Positions 39,730 through 48,097 of a stretch of 51,187 nt of DNA are shown in pieces. Within the stretch, counting starts at the first letter, position 1; every line of letters begins with the position of its first letter. This DNA comes from Peptococcaceae bacterium (GTDB lineage Bacteria; Bacillota; Peptococcia; Peptococcales; Peptococcaceae): contig JAHZHI010000034.1 in assembly GCA_019420345.1 (NCBI GenBank), positions 1 through 51,187 on the forward strand, in the 5' to 3' direction. Made by a program: the position numbers and the translations under genes. The notes beneath the pieces were generated by a model, which searched no databases, had not been told where the DNA came from, and saw nothing but the letters and a program-made list of their open reading frames with translations.

Positions 39730-42700
39730 ATGAGAAAATGGTATCACAGAACGATGGCGAGTATTTTAGTGGCTGCGATGGCGTTTGGCATGTTGGGCGG
39801 ATTTGCGCAGCAAGCCTTTGCCGAAACACGCAGCGCTTCACAAAAACAATCTGCGACAGGAGAGATTCAGGCCACAGTACGCCTGGATTATCCGATTGCT
39901 GTGTCGAAATTGAGCGATGCGACCCTGACACTGTTGAAAGGTGATTCTGCAATCGCTTCAGGAAAATTAGGTGCTGATGGCACGCTGACCTTTAAGGACA
40001 GCAGCGGCGCCTCTGGTGATGTGACGTTGCGCAGCACCGGCCAAACGCTGAGCTATGTGGACATCAATATTCGCGGCTTGGCTGCTGATGGCAGCGATTA
40101 CAAGCTGACTTTTGCTGGCTCTGGCTTTAAGACGTACACCAGCCCAGCGCTGACCCTCGACAAGTATTCTCAAGGGCTCATCGTTGGCACCGGCGATGCC
40201 ACCTTCACCCAGGGCGACCTGAATGGTGACGGCAAGGTCAACGAAGCGGACATCGAGCTGGTGAAAGCAAAGCTGAGCACCAACGATGCGGCTGCCGACT
40301 TGAACGGCGACGGCACTGTGGATATTTCCGATCTTACCATGGTGACCCTGGCGACCGGCGCTGCTGGTGAAGCCAAAGTGTACAACACGACGCTGATTGC
40401 AGCGAAGGTTGTGGATACGGCGAAAGTCAGCGAAGCGATCACTGCAAGCGGCACCGTTGAAGTGAGTGATGGGGATGTGGCGTCGCTCTTTGTCGATGAC
40501 GGCAACGCGGTGACCTTGTCTGCAAAAGCAGGCAGCAGCGAACTGGCGCTGCCGATTCCGATTACAAACGATGACAAGGGCGTGGAAATGGAGCAGGTTG
40601 AAATCGTCAGCCCAACCACCAGCTCGTTGAGTGCGGGTACTGTGGTTGCTGAACTGGCGGATGGTACGACCTTGGAAGTGCCATTCAACAGCCAGAGCGA
40701 TAATGTGTTGGCGATTCAAACCCGCGACGATGGCCGTCAAACGGTGGTCATCAACCTCGGCAAGAAAGTGCCGGTGAAGAAGATCACCATCAAGATTGAA
40801 GTGGTTGACGATCAGCCGGTTGTGGTGGAACAGATCAAGTTTGTGCAGGACATCGTGCCCGACAATCCAGCGGCCGAAGATGTGACTGTGAAGAACCTGA
40901 CCGCGAAGGCAGGCACCAAAGAAGTGACCCTGAGCTGGGAGGCCTTTCCGAACATCACCGGCTATAAGATCTACTACGGCACCAGCGCCAACGCGCTGAC
41001 CAACACGGTGGAAACCGATCAAACGACCTACACCGTGGGCAGCCTTGAAAACCTCAAGACCTATTATTTTGCTGTGGCACCGATTTCCAACAACGGCGGC
41101 CAGAACTGGGAAGGCGGCAAGTCGGACGTGGTCAGCGCCACCCCGCAGCCAAACAGCGTGCCGGATAAGCCGGACAATGTGACCGTGACCGCTGGGGACA
41201 CCCTGCTCACTGTCACCTGGAAACCGGGCAAAGACACGGTGTCCAGCAAGGTGCAGTACCGTGAAAAAGGCAGCGACACTTTCACCGTGCTGGAAAAATC
41301 CTATCAGAGCAGCGCTGTCATTACTGGGCTGAAAAATGGCACCACCTATGAGGTGCAGGTGTTCGGCGTCAACAGCAAGGGCAACGGCCCTGTGTCGCTG
41401 ACGGCTGAAAGCACACCAAAAACCGAGCAGGTTGATGGCCCAGCACTGCCGACGACCAATCGTTTGGACAACAGCATTGTGGCGTCTGCAACTTATCCAA
41501 AGAACAACACAGCTGCTGTCAGCAAGGGCGAGATGCCAGGCGCAGTATATGACAACGATTACCGCACCAGTTGGATTGCCATTGCTTGGTACAATTCCCG
41601 TGAATTTACGTTCACCTTCGACAAGGCTTACGACATGAACTATGTCATCTATGTGCCGGATCAAGGCAAGGATGTGCAGAATAACAATGGCAAATTCTAC
41701 AAAGATTACTTCAAAGATTTTAATGTCAAGATCAACGGCGAAACAGTGAATGCCACCTTTGAAAAAGCAAAGGACAACGCATACTTCATCATCAAATTCC
41801 CACGCGCCCAGGTTAAAACTTTGAGCGTCGAAGGAAAACAGTGGGACGGCGCCGGGAACATCACGCTCTCGGAGATCGCCTTCTACAGCTACGATGGCTT
41901 GAGTGAAGATATTGATGCACTGTTCGCTAACGGCAGCCACACGAAGCTGGCAAGCGGTGTGGATCAAAGCAAGATCAACGCGCTGCGTACGCGTGTCAAC
42001 GATGTGAATGCCTATGTTGTAGATAAGTCGGTGCTTCTTGATGAACTGGACAATGCTCAGCAGCTTCTCGATCAGAAAGACAACGAGCTGATGGTGCGCA
42101 GCGGCTTTGAGTCTCGCTCAGCTTCTGCCGACAGCAAATATGGTCAGTCAGCATCGGCTCTGCAGCCATTGGGCGTGAGTGCGCTTTCTGGCAATAACGT
42201 TGCCATCTATGTGGATGGCTTGGACGATGGTGAAACGGTGAAGCTGGTGCAGTGGCAGCAGTACGCTGAAGCAGGCACCACGTCTCAAAGTTATACCTTG
42301 AAAAACGGCCGCAATCTGGTTTGGCTGTCCGTCATTGGCAACAGCGGTTCCGGTGAACGCGGCGGTCCGCTTTACATCGATTACAGCGGCAAGAATGCCG
42401 ATAAGATCACCATTCAGGTGCGTGATACTTCCGCAGCTAAGAATGTTGTGAAAGCAACGCCAATGTTGAATCTTACACCGGAACAATGGTATGGCAAGAG
42501 TGAAACGGAACGCAAAGCGGTTATTAAGACGTATGTCAGCGAACTGCAGACCTATGTGAAAGGCCTGAGCTTTGGCAATGAGAGCAGCAAAAAGACCAAC
42601 ACCCGCAACATCACGGATCTTGCGACGCCAAGCGTGTTGTTGTCCATTCCTGCGGATCAGGCCTTGGCTGGATTGGGTGGGGTTAATGCCTCTGTGGACA

Positions 42701-44730
42701 CCATGACCGATAAGCTTTACCAGGCGTTGGTGGCTTGGGAGCAGACGCTCTTTTTAACCAATAAAACCCAAGGCATCATCGATGCGGATGCGTCTTTTGA
42801 CAGCTATCAGTATCCGATGGAAACCCGTCAAAACATTCGCTTCTGCCGCATGTTCTCTGGCGCCTTCATGTTTGCTGCAGGCAGCTACATTGGCGTGGAG
42901 TATGGTTCTACGGCAGCATTGGTCAGCGGTGTGCCGCTGAGCGATGGCGCAAGCGATGTGGAAAGCCTCTATGGCTGGGGCATCGCGCATGAGATCGGTC
43001 ACAACATGGATAAAATCGGTTACGCCGAAATCACCAACAACATCTATTCTCTCGTTGCACAGACTGCCGACACCAACAACATGACCGGCACCTCCCGTCT
43101 CGAAGGCGGCACGTATGACGACATCTTCACCAAGGTTGCCCTTGCAAAGCCAGGGCAGGCTGGGAACGTGTTCGTTCAGCTGGGCATGTACTGGCAGCTG
43201 CATCTTGCCTATGACGGCAAAGGCAGCGCTCTCGACGGCAGCGGTGCACTGGATTTCTACAATGCGTTCTTTAAGAAATGGAAAGCTGGCGCTTACAGTG
43301 ATGCTGCCTCCAAGGATGACCGCATTGCTTTGATTGCCAGCGAAGTGACGAATAAAAACCTGACCGAGTTCTTTACCCGCTGGGGCATGGAACTGTCGGC
43401 CAGCACCAAGAGTGCGCTCAAGAGCTACGGCAGCGAAGACCGCGACATTTGGTATCTCAACGACGATTCCCGCCGCGACCGCCTCAATGGCGAAGATAAA
43501 GCCAGCTTGAATGCGGAGCTTTCTGCGGAAGTGGCCAATGATAAGCAGGTCACGCTGACCATGACAGTGGACGGCCAGGCCGACCGCGTGCAGGGCTATG
43601 AGATCAGCCGCAATGGCCAGGTCATCGCCTTTGTCAGCGGCGACGGCAACACCACGCAGACCTACACCGACACCGTCGGCAGCGCCAACAATGTGGCCAT
43701 GAGCTACTCAGTGCGCGTCATCGACAAGCTCGGCTACGAGGTGGCAACGGCGAAGGCCAAGGATGTGCGCATCTCTTATGACACCACCATCGACCGCAGT
43801 CAGTATGACATCGTGCGTGACGATGCCACCGGCAACATTGTCATCACTGCCAAGAACGGCGCCATACTTTCCAGTGCCGGTCTCAAAATCACCGGCGACA
43901 ATGCGCCAAACTCTGGCAAGTACCTCGTCTTCACCTCTGACCGCGTTCATGACCTCGGCAGTGCTGAAACCTTCCAGGATCTTGGCACTGTGACGCCGAC
44001 CGGCGGCTGGACCCTTGCCAAGAACGGCGACTTCAGTAAGGGCGAAACCACCAGCGATGGCAGCTTCCTCAGCTACTTCAACAAGCCAGGCGCCGGTGCA
44101 GAGGACACCCGCATCTGGATGTACGACGCCAAGCAAATCGCCATTTCCGGCGTACCAAAGAACGTTGATGTGAACGATATTCATCTCCTCAGCTATCCTG
44201 GCGACAACATCGCCTTCACCGAAGGTGCATCCATCGGGGTGCTGGACAAAGACTACACCTACGATGTGGGCGACGGCCAGACCGAGACCATCAAGGCCGG
44301 CACCGTCATCGTCACCGGCAGCTACCGCGGCGACCCACTCTATAACAGCGTGCGCGTGGTTGGCACGTTCCAGACCGTGACTCCGGCTTCGGATAAAGCC
44401 CCAACAACCACAGAACAAACCCTCGCCGGCGAGACCTTGCTACTGGCTGAGGTGCCAGAAGATGGCGCAGTCAGCACCATCAGCGATGGTTTCTTCATCT
44501 TCATTCCGGAAGATCAGGAAGCCTTCAAGAAAGTGTGCGAAGACCACGTTGATGAAGACGGCCACAGCGCATCGGCGAATGAGAACGTGCTCATTGCGCT
44601 CAAGGCTCAGATGTGGCGCGCCACCGACATCAATGGTTCCAACCCACGCATGACCAGTGACACCACCTTCATCAGTGTGCCACGTTTTGACAGCATGCCT
44701 GGGATCGTATTCGAGGGAGCGGGCAACTGA
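39730..44730 (+). CDS. Secreted M60-family metalloprotease with dockerin, FN3 and CBM-like domains
   Basis: A 1666-residue exported protein. Residues 1-32 are a signal peptide ending AFA. A beta domain follows to about 155, then a dockerin (158-205) with two calcium loops, DLNGDGKVNEAD and DLNGDGTVDISD. Two fibronectin III domains occupy about 380-570, and an F5/8-C (CBM32-like) domain about 575-720. The M60 peptidase has H1087-E-I-G-H1091 and lies within about 800-1245; further beta domains end the protein. M60 enzymes cleave mucins and other glycoproteins, so a host-glycan target is likely. An internal, not terminal, dockerin is unusual. An SLH-anchored protein follows at 44779. Confidence 0.92.
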   Translation: MRKWYHRTMASILVAAMAFGMLGGFAQQAFAETRSASQKQSATGEIQATVRLDYPIAVSKLSDATLTLLKGDSAIASGKLGADGTLTFKDSSGASGDVTLRSTGQTLSYVDINIRGLAADGSDYKLTFAGSGFKTYTSPALTLDKYSQGLIVGTGDATFTQGDLNGDGKVNEADIELVKAKLSTNDAAADLNGDGTVDISDLTMVTLATGAAGEAKVYNTTLIAAKVVDTAKVSEAITASGTVEVSDGDVASLFVDDGNAVTLSAKAGSSELALPIPITNDDKGVEMEQVEIVSPTTSSLSAGTVVAELADGTTLEVPFNSQSDNVLAIQTRDDGRQTVVINLGKKVPVKKITIKIEVVDDQPVVVEQIKFVQDIVPDNPAAEDVTVKNLTAKAGTKEVTLSWEAFPNITGYKIYYGTSANALTNTVETDQTTYTVGSLENLKTYYFAVAPISNNGGQNWEGGKSDVVSATPQPNSVPDKPDNVTVTAGDTLLTVTWKPGKDTVSSKVQYREKGSDTFTVLEKSYQSSAVITGLKNGTTYEVQVFGVNSKGNGPVSLTAESTPKTEQVDGPALPTTNRLDNSIVASATYPKNNTAAVSKGEMPGAVYDNDYRTSWIAIAWYNSREFTFTFDKAYDMNYVIYVPDQGKDVQNNNGKFYKDYFKDFNVKINGETVNATFEKAKDNAYFIIKFPRAQVKTLSVEGKQWDGAGNITLSEIAFYSYDGLSEDIDALFANGSHTKLASGVDQSKINALRTRVNDVNAYVVDKSVLLDELDNAQQLLDQKDNELMVRSGFESRSASADSKYGQSASALQPLGVSALSGNNVAIYVDGLDDGETVKLVQWQQYAEAGTTSQSYTLKNGRNLVWLSVIGNSGSGERGGPLYIDYSGKNADKITIQVRDTSAAKNVVKATPMLNLTPEQWYGKSETERKAVIKTYVSELQTYVKGLSFGNESSKKTNTRNITDLATPSVLLSIPADQALAGLGGVNASVDTMTDKLYQALVAWEQTLFLTNKTQGIIDADASFDSYQYPMETRQNIRFCRMFSGAFMFAAGSYIGVEYGSTAALVSGVPLSDGASDVESLYGWGIAHEIGHNMDKIGYAEITNNIYSLVAQTADTNNMTGTSRLEGGTYDDIFTKVALAKPGQAGNVFVQLGMYWQLHLAYDGKGSALDGSGALDFYNAFFKKWKAGAYSDAASKDDRIALIASEVTNKNLTEFFTRWGMELSASTKSALKSYGSEDRDIWYLNDDSRRDRLNGEDKASLNAELSAEVANDKQVTLTMTVDGQADRVQGYEISRNGQVIAFVSGDGNTTQTYTDTVGSANNVAMSYSVRVIDKLGYEVATAKAKDVRISYDTTIDRSQYDIVRDDATGNIVITAKNGAILSSAGLKITGDNAPNSGKYLVFTSDRVHDLGSAETFQDLGTVTPTGGWTLAKNGDFSKGETTSDGSFLSYFNKPGAGAEDTRIWMYDAKQIAISGVPKNVDVNDIHLLSYPGDNIAFTEGASIGVLDKDYTYDVGDGQTETIKAGTVIVTGSYRGDPLYNSVRVVGTFQTVTPASDKAPTTTEQTLAGETLLLAEVPEDGAVSTISDGFFIFIPEDQEAFKKVCEDHVDEDGHSASANENVLIALKAQMWRATDINGSNPRMTSDTTFISVPRFDSMPGIVFEGAGN
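44707..44726 (+). other. Hairpin spanning the end of the M60 gene
   Basis: GCGGGCA pairs with TGCCCGC around the stop codon, without a T-tract. It is more likely an mRNA processing or stability element than a terminator, so read-through into 44779 is likely. Confidence 0.4.
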
Positions 44731-44778
44731 TGCCCGCCGCCCTCCTGCAAAAAAGATGACCCCATAGAAGGAGGACTT

Positions 44779-46155
44779 ATGAAACGTTGGATAAGAGCAG
44801 GGGGTTCCACCCTGTTGATTGGCGCCATGCTTCCAGTGAGCGCCATGGCTGCCACCTTGCAGGTCGATTTTGACAAAGCCGGCACCAGCGCTGGCATCGG
44901 CCTGGCTGACGTCATCGGCGACCGCTATGGTGCCGAGGTGACCTTTACGGTCAGCGACACCACCGATTTGCAATACCATGGCATCGGCGACGCCTACGCC
45001 ATGACCATCAACAGTGACCATAATACTGTTACCCTCTATGCTGCATCGAAAACACCGCTGACTGTTAAGGACGGCGTGCTGGATCTCGGCACGCTGACGG
45101 TGGCAAGCGGCTCGGAAGTTTCCAAGGTCAACGGCGCTGTGGTGCTGGACCGCAGCCTGAACCGCACCGAATACACGGAAGGCAGCGACCTGACGCTCAC
45201 CGTTAATCGCGAAAGCGACAACACCCCATCACCGTCCCCAACGCCAGACGACGAGGACCGCACGCCGGTTGTCAGCGTTGTCGGCAAGGGTGGCCAGGTC
45301 AGCGCCCATAAAGACGGCACGGTGACGATCAGCGTTGACAGCGGCTATCGCATTGCCAAGATCCTTGTCAACGGCAAGGAAGTGGCGATCAGCAACACCC
45401 TGACAGGCCTGAGCGCCGACGATGAGGTGGAAGTTACCTTTGAAAAGATCACCACAGGTGGCGGCGGTGGCGGAAACACTGGCGGCAGCACCGATAACGG
45501 CGGCAATGATGAAAACACCGACAGCGGCAGCGATGACAATACTGCCGGCGATAACGATACCGTTGGTGACAATGAGGAAGATGGCGACACGACCCCATCT
45601 CTGAACTTCACCGATGTGCAGCCAAACGACTGGTTTGCTGAACCAGTGGCCTTCGCTGTGGAACACGGCCTCTTTGCCGGCACCAGCGCGACCACCTTCA
45701 GTCCGAACGTCAACATGACGCGCGCCATGCTTGTGGCGGTGCTCTATCGCCATTCTGGCGACAGCGTTCAGAACCAGCAAGTGTTTGACGATGTTGCTGC
45801 CGACGCCTGGTATGCAGAGCCAATTGCTTGGGCCAAGGAAAAAGGCGTGGTTGCCGGCATGACCGAAACCACCTTTGCTCCTGACCAGAGCATCACCCGT
45901 GAGCAGATGGCCACCATCCTCATGCGCTACACCAAGTACATGGGCATTGACACCCCGGCAGGCGGGGACGCCATCAAGGGCTACAGCGACTATGGCAGCA
46001 TTTCCAGCTATGCGCTGGCCTCCATGGCTTGGGCGGTGGATCAAGGCTTGATCAGCGGGACCACCAGCTCCACCCTTTCGCCAACCAGCGGCGCCACCCG
46101 CGCGCAGGTTGCAACCATTCTCATGCGCTATGTGCTCATGAACGACATGGCATAG
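44779..46155 (+). CDS. SLH-domain surface protein, possible cohesin-like N-terminus
   Basis: A 458-residue exported protein. A signal peptide to about residue 24 is followed by a beta-rich domain (25-145: TLQVDFDKAGTSAG...VTLYAASKTPLTV..GVLDLGTLTV). Next come a Pro/Ser spacer (SPSPTPDD), a second small beta domain with INVNGKEV-like pattern, a Gly/Asn/Asp-rich linker, and three SLH domains (about 275-458). The first domain has the size and strand pattern of cohesin-type folds, which bind dockerins; this is a weak match by eye. The gene follows the dockerin-bearing M60 protease by 48 bp with no terminator, so it may anchor that enzyme to the cell surface. Confidence 0.85.
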   Translation: MKRWIRAGGSTLLIGAMLPVSAMAATLQVDFDKAGTSAGIGLADVIGDRYGAEVTFTVSDTTDLQYHGIGDAYAMTINSDHNTVTLYAASKTPLTVKDGVLDLGTLTVASGSEVSKVNGAVVLDRSLNRTEYTEGSDLTLTVNRESDNTPSPSPTPDDEDRTPVVSVVGKGGQVSAHKDGTVTISVDSGYRIAKILVNGKEVAISNTLTGLSADDEVEVTFEKITTGGGGGGNTGGSTDNGGNDENTDSGSDDNTAGDNDTVGDNEEDGDTTPSLNFTDVQPNDWFAEPVAFAVEHGLFAGTSATTFSPNVNMTRAMLVAVLYRHSGDSVQNQQVFDDVAADAWYAEPIAWAKEKGVVAGMTETTFAPDQSITREQMATILMRYTKYMGIDTPAGGDAIKGYSDYGSISSYALASMAWAVDQGLISGTTSSTLSPTSGATRAQVATILMRYVLMNDMA

Positions 46156-46171
46156 TTTCCCATCCTACATC

Positions 46172-46216
46172 CCCCGAATGTTCGAATCCCCCCGGCGAAC
46201 GTTCGGGGAATTTTTA
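46172..46216 (+). terminator. Terminator of the M60/SLH genes
   Basis: Stem CCCCGAATGTTCG/CGAACGTTCGGGG (one mismatch) followed by T5. Confidence 0.88.
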
Positions 46217-46275
46217 TGTTGTTTGCGTCGTCAGGATGTCGTTTGCGACAATGTTGCGCAGCGGCAAGAAATTTA

Positions 46276-46284
46276 TGATATAAT
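46276..46284 (+). promoter_or_regulatory. Promoter of stalk-domain gene 46427
   Basis: Extended -10 TG-A-TATAAT; a TTGCGC lies upstream at suboptimal spacing. The leader to the start codon is about 140 nt, with no recognisable riboswitch. Confidence 0.55.
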
Positions 46285-46426
46285 AAAGCGTTTGCCTTTG
46301 CATGTGCTGAAAAAAGTTCATGAAAAATTAAGAATTCATTTATGAAACCTTAGCAAACGCAGCGAAGTGCCGGCGTACAATATAGGTAGAAACAAGGCAA
46401 TCGATGAAAAAGAAAGGATGGTCAAC

Positions 46427-47359
46427 ATGAAAGGGAAGAAAGTATTGTCTGGTTTAGTATGTGCGGCAGTGTTGGCAGCGCCGGGTGCGGCGTGGGCCGA
46501 CAGCACCGATGTTCATTTGCGGATCAACAGTGCCTCGATCGGCGGCAGTGCTGCAGAAGGCGAGGCCTACATCAGCGACGCCGGGCGCACCATGATTCCG
46601 CTGCGGCTGGTGAGCGAGGCATTGGATTATCAAACCGACTGGCAGCCAGATGGCAGCATTCACATCACCAGCGCCGATGGCAGCGTGAATGTGACGTTGC
46701 AGGTTGGCAGCACCGCCTACACCGCCAATGGCGCAGCAGGTGCGTTTGAGACAGCACCGACGCTGAAAAACGACCGCACCTATCTGCCTGCGCGTGATTT
46801 CACCGAGCTCTATGGCGACATCTATTGGGACAACGACACGCGCACCGTCTGGATCGCTCAGGGCAAAGACCTGCAATATCAGGTCATCGGCGGCCAGCTG
46901 CTGCGTGCGGACGACGATGGCATTCAGCAGGTGGCCTTGCCGGAGGGCTACACCATCTATGATCCGGGTGGTACCGATCCAATCCTGGGTCAGCGTGTCA
47001 TCGATGGCACCAGCTACCTTGCCCTTCTGTGCCAAGACAGCTGGAAAGAGCCGACGCCGCTGTTCCGCGATGACGGCGACCACCTCACCTTTGTGACGAA
47101 CATTTATCCATCGTCCTTCTGTGTGGATGGCGATACCGTCTATTACACCGACGGCTTCAATGCCGGCGCCTGGTCCAATCCTGTGGAACCAAACCGACTC
47201 TACGCAGCCACCATTGGCGGCGACACTGTCAGCTACACGCTGGACTTTGCCGTCAACGCCTGCGTTCTGGACATGGTGGATGGCCAGCTCACCGCAACCG
47301 ATGGTGACGGTGTGCAGCATGTCATCGATCTCAGCACCTTGACGCCAGCCCAAGACTGA
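46427..47359 (+). CDS. Secreted stalk-domain protein (paralogue of 8259-9215)
   Basis: A 310-residue exported protein with a signal peptide (to about residue 23, AAWA), a Cu_amine_oxidN1 domain (AYISDAGRTMIPLRLVSEALDY...YLPARDFTELYGDIYWDN) and a C-terminal display-like domain (LLRADDDGIQQVALPEGY). It is collinear with the protein at 8259-9215, so one probably arose from the other. I chose the ATG at 46427 because AAAGGA precedes it at eight bases. Its role is unknown. Confidence 0.87.
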   Translation: MKGKKVLSGLVCAAVLAAPGAAWADSTDVHLRINSASIGGSAAEGEAYISDAGRTMIPLRLVSEALDYQTDWQPDGSIHITSADGSVNVTLQVGSTAYTANGAAGAFETAPTLKNDRTYLPARDFTELYGDIYWDNDTRTVWIAQGKDLQYQVIGGQLLRADDDGIQQVALPEGYTIYDPGGTDPILGQRVIDGTSYLALLCQDSWKEPTPLFRDDGDHLTFVTNIYPSSFCVDGDTVYYTDGFNAGAWSNPVEPNRLYAATIGGDTVSYTLDFAVNACVLDMVDGQLTATDGDGVQHVIDLSTLTPAQD

Positions 47360-47395
47360 CAAGGGCTTGATCGAGGACATCAAGCAGTGCTTTTG

Positions 47396-47437
47396 AACCC
47401 TGCGCCGCCCATACTGTGGCTGGGGCAGCGCAGGGTT
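47396..47437 (+). terminator. Hairpin after stalk-domain gene
   Basis: Perfect 10-bp stem AACCCTGCGC/GCGCAGGGTT with a long loop and only a short T-rich tail; a weak terminator. Confidence 0.5.
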
Positions 47438-47465
47438 CCTTACTCGCAAAAAACACTGCGCAGTC

Positions 47466-47493
47466 ATGCGGCGGACGTTCCGCCGCATTTTTT
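47466..47493 (+). terminator. Terminator immediately upstream of hicB
   Basis: Stem ATGCGGCG/CGCCGCAT with T6, ending only a few bases before the hicB ribosome site, so hicB expression may depend on read-through. Confidence 0.75.
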
Positions 47494-47506
47494 AGGAGGA
47501 GAAACC

Positions 47507-47869
47507 ATGGATGTACTGGAATATCGCGGCTATGTGACAAAGGTGCACTACGACGCACAGCGGCGGCTGCTGTATGGCAAGGTGCAGGGCATCATCGATG
47601 CCGTCAACTACGAAAGCACGACCATCGACGGCGTGGAAGCGGCGTTTCACGATGCCGTGGATCATTACCTGGCATTCTGCGCCAACGTTGGCCGTCGGCC
47701 GGCCCGCGCCTTCAAAGGCCAGTTCAACGTGCGCCTTCAACCAGCGCTGCACAAAGCGATGGTGCTCTGGGCCATGCACCACAATACCACGCTCAACAGC
47801 GCTGTTGAACAAGCCGTGCAGGAATTTCTGGCGCGCGGTGAATCGGGAGAGGAGGCGCGGCCTGAATAA
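47507..47869 (+). CDS. hicB: HicB-family antitoxin-like protein (orphan)
   Basis: A 120-residue protein. Residues 1-75 match the HicB partial RNase-H-like domain (YRGYVTKVHYDAQRRLLYGKVQGI...STTIDGVEAAFHDAVDHYL). The C-terminal 45 residues form a ribbon-helix-helix-like segment (FNVRLQPALHKAMVLWAMHHNTTLNSAVEQAVQEFL). HicB normally neutralises the small mRNA interferase HicA. No hicA-sized gene with a dsRNA-binding-like fold is seen on either side, so it is an orphan, perhaps a stand-alone regulator. The ATG follows AGGAGG. Confidence 0.88.
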   Translation: MDVLEYRGYVTKVHYDAQRRLLYGKVQGIIDAVNYESTTIDGVEAAFHDAVDHYLAFCANVGRRPARAFKGQFNVRLQPALHKAMVLWAMHHNTTLNSAVEQAVQEFLARGESGEEARPE

Positions 47870-47895
47870 CTATCATTAACATAAAATAATCCTAC

Positions 47896-47924
47896 TTCAA
47901 AAGTATAGGTAGATATGTTATACT
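47896..47924 (+). promoter_or_regulatory. Promoter of the tungstate operon
   Basis: -35 TTCAAA (47896-47901), 17-bp spacer, extended -10 TGT-TATACT (47919-47924). Confidence 0.7.
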
Positions 47925-47931
47925 TTATTAA

Positions 47932-48080
47932 GAAAAAGTGACGACCCTGGAGACAGTGGACGTTTTATACCTTTTGAAAAGCGGTGGACGAGCCTCTTTC
48001 CAAATGCTGAGAAGAACACACGGGTGAAGTGTGCCTTTTTGGAGCTGGATGGGGCCGTTCTTTTTTTATTCTACTTTTAT
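47932..48080 (+). promoter_or_regulatory. Structured leader of tup operon, candidate Moco/Tuco riboswitch
   Basis: A leader of about 160 nt precedes tupA. It contains several hairpins, including CACAC-GGGTGAA-GTGTG (about 48018-48034), purine-rich conserved-looking blocks (GGAGACAGTGGACG, GGTGGACGAGCCTC) and a T7 run before the ribosome site. Position upstream of a tungstate transporter fits the molybdenum/tungsten cofactor riboswitch family, but I identify it by context and general resemblance, not by an alignment. Confidence 0.5.
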
Positions 48081-48097
48081 TTTTGGAGGAATGAAAA

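Noticed and set aside
39967..41967. Long minus-strand open frame (about 666 codons) opposite the M60 gene
   Set aside because: Overlaps well-supported domains on the plus strand (dockerin, FN3) and lacks any recognisable feature of its own.
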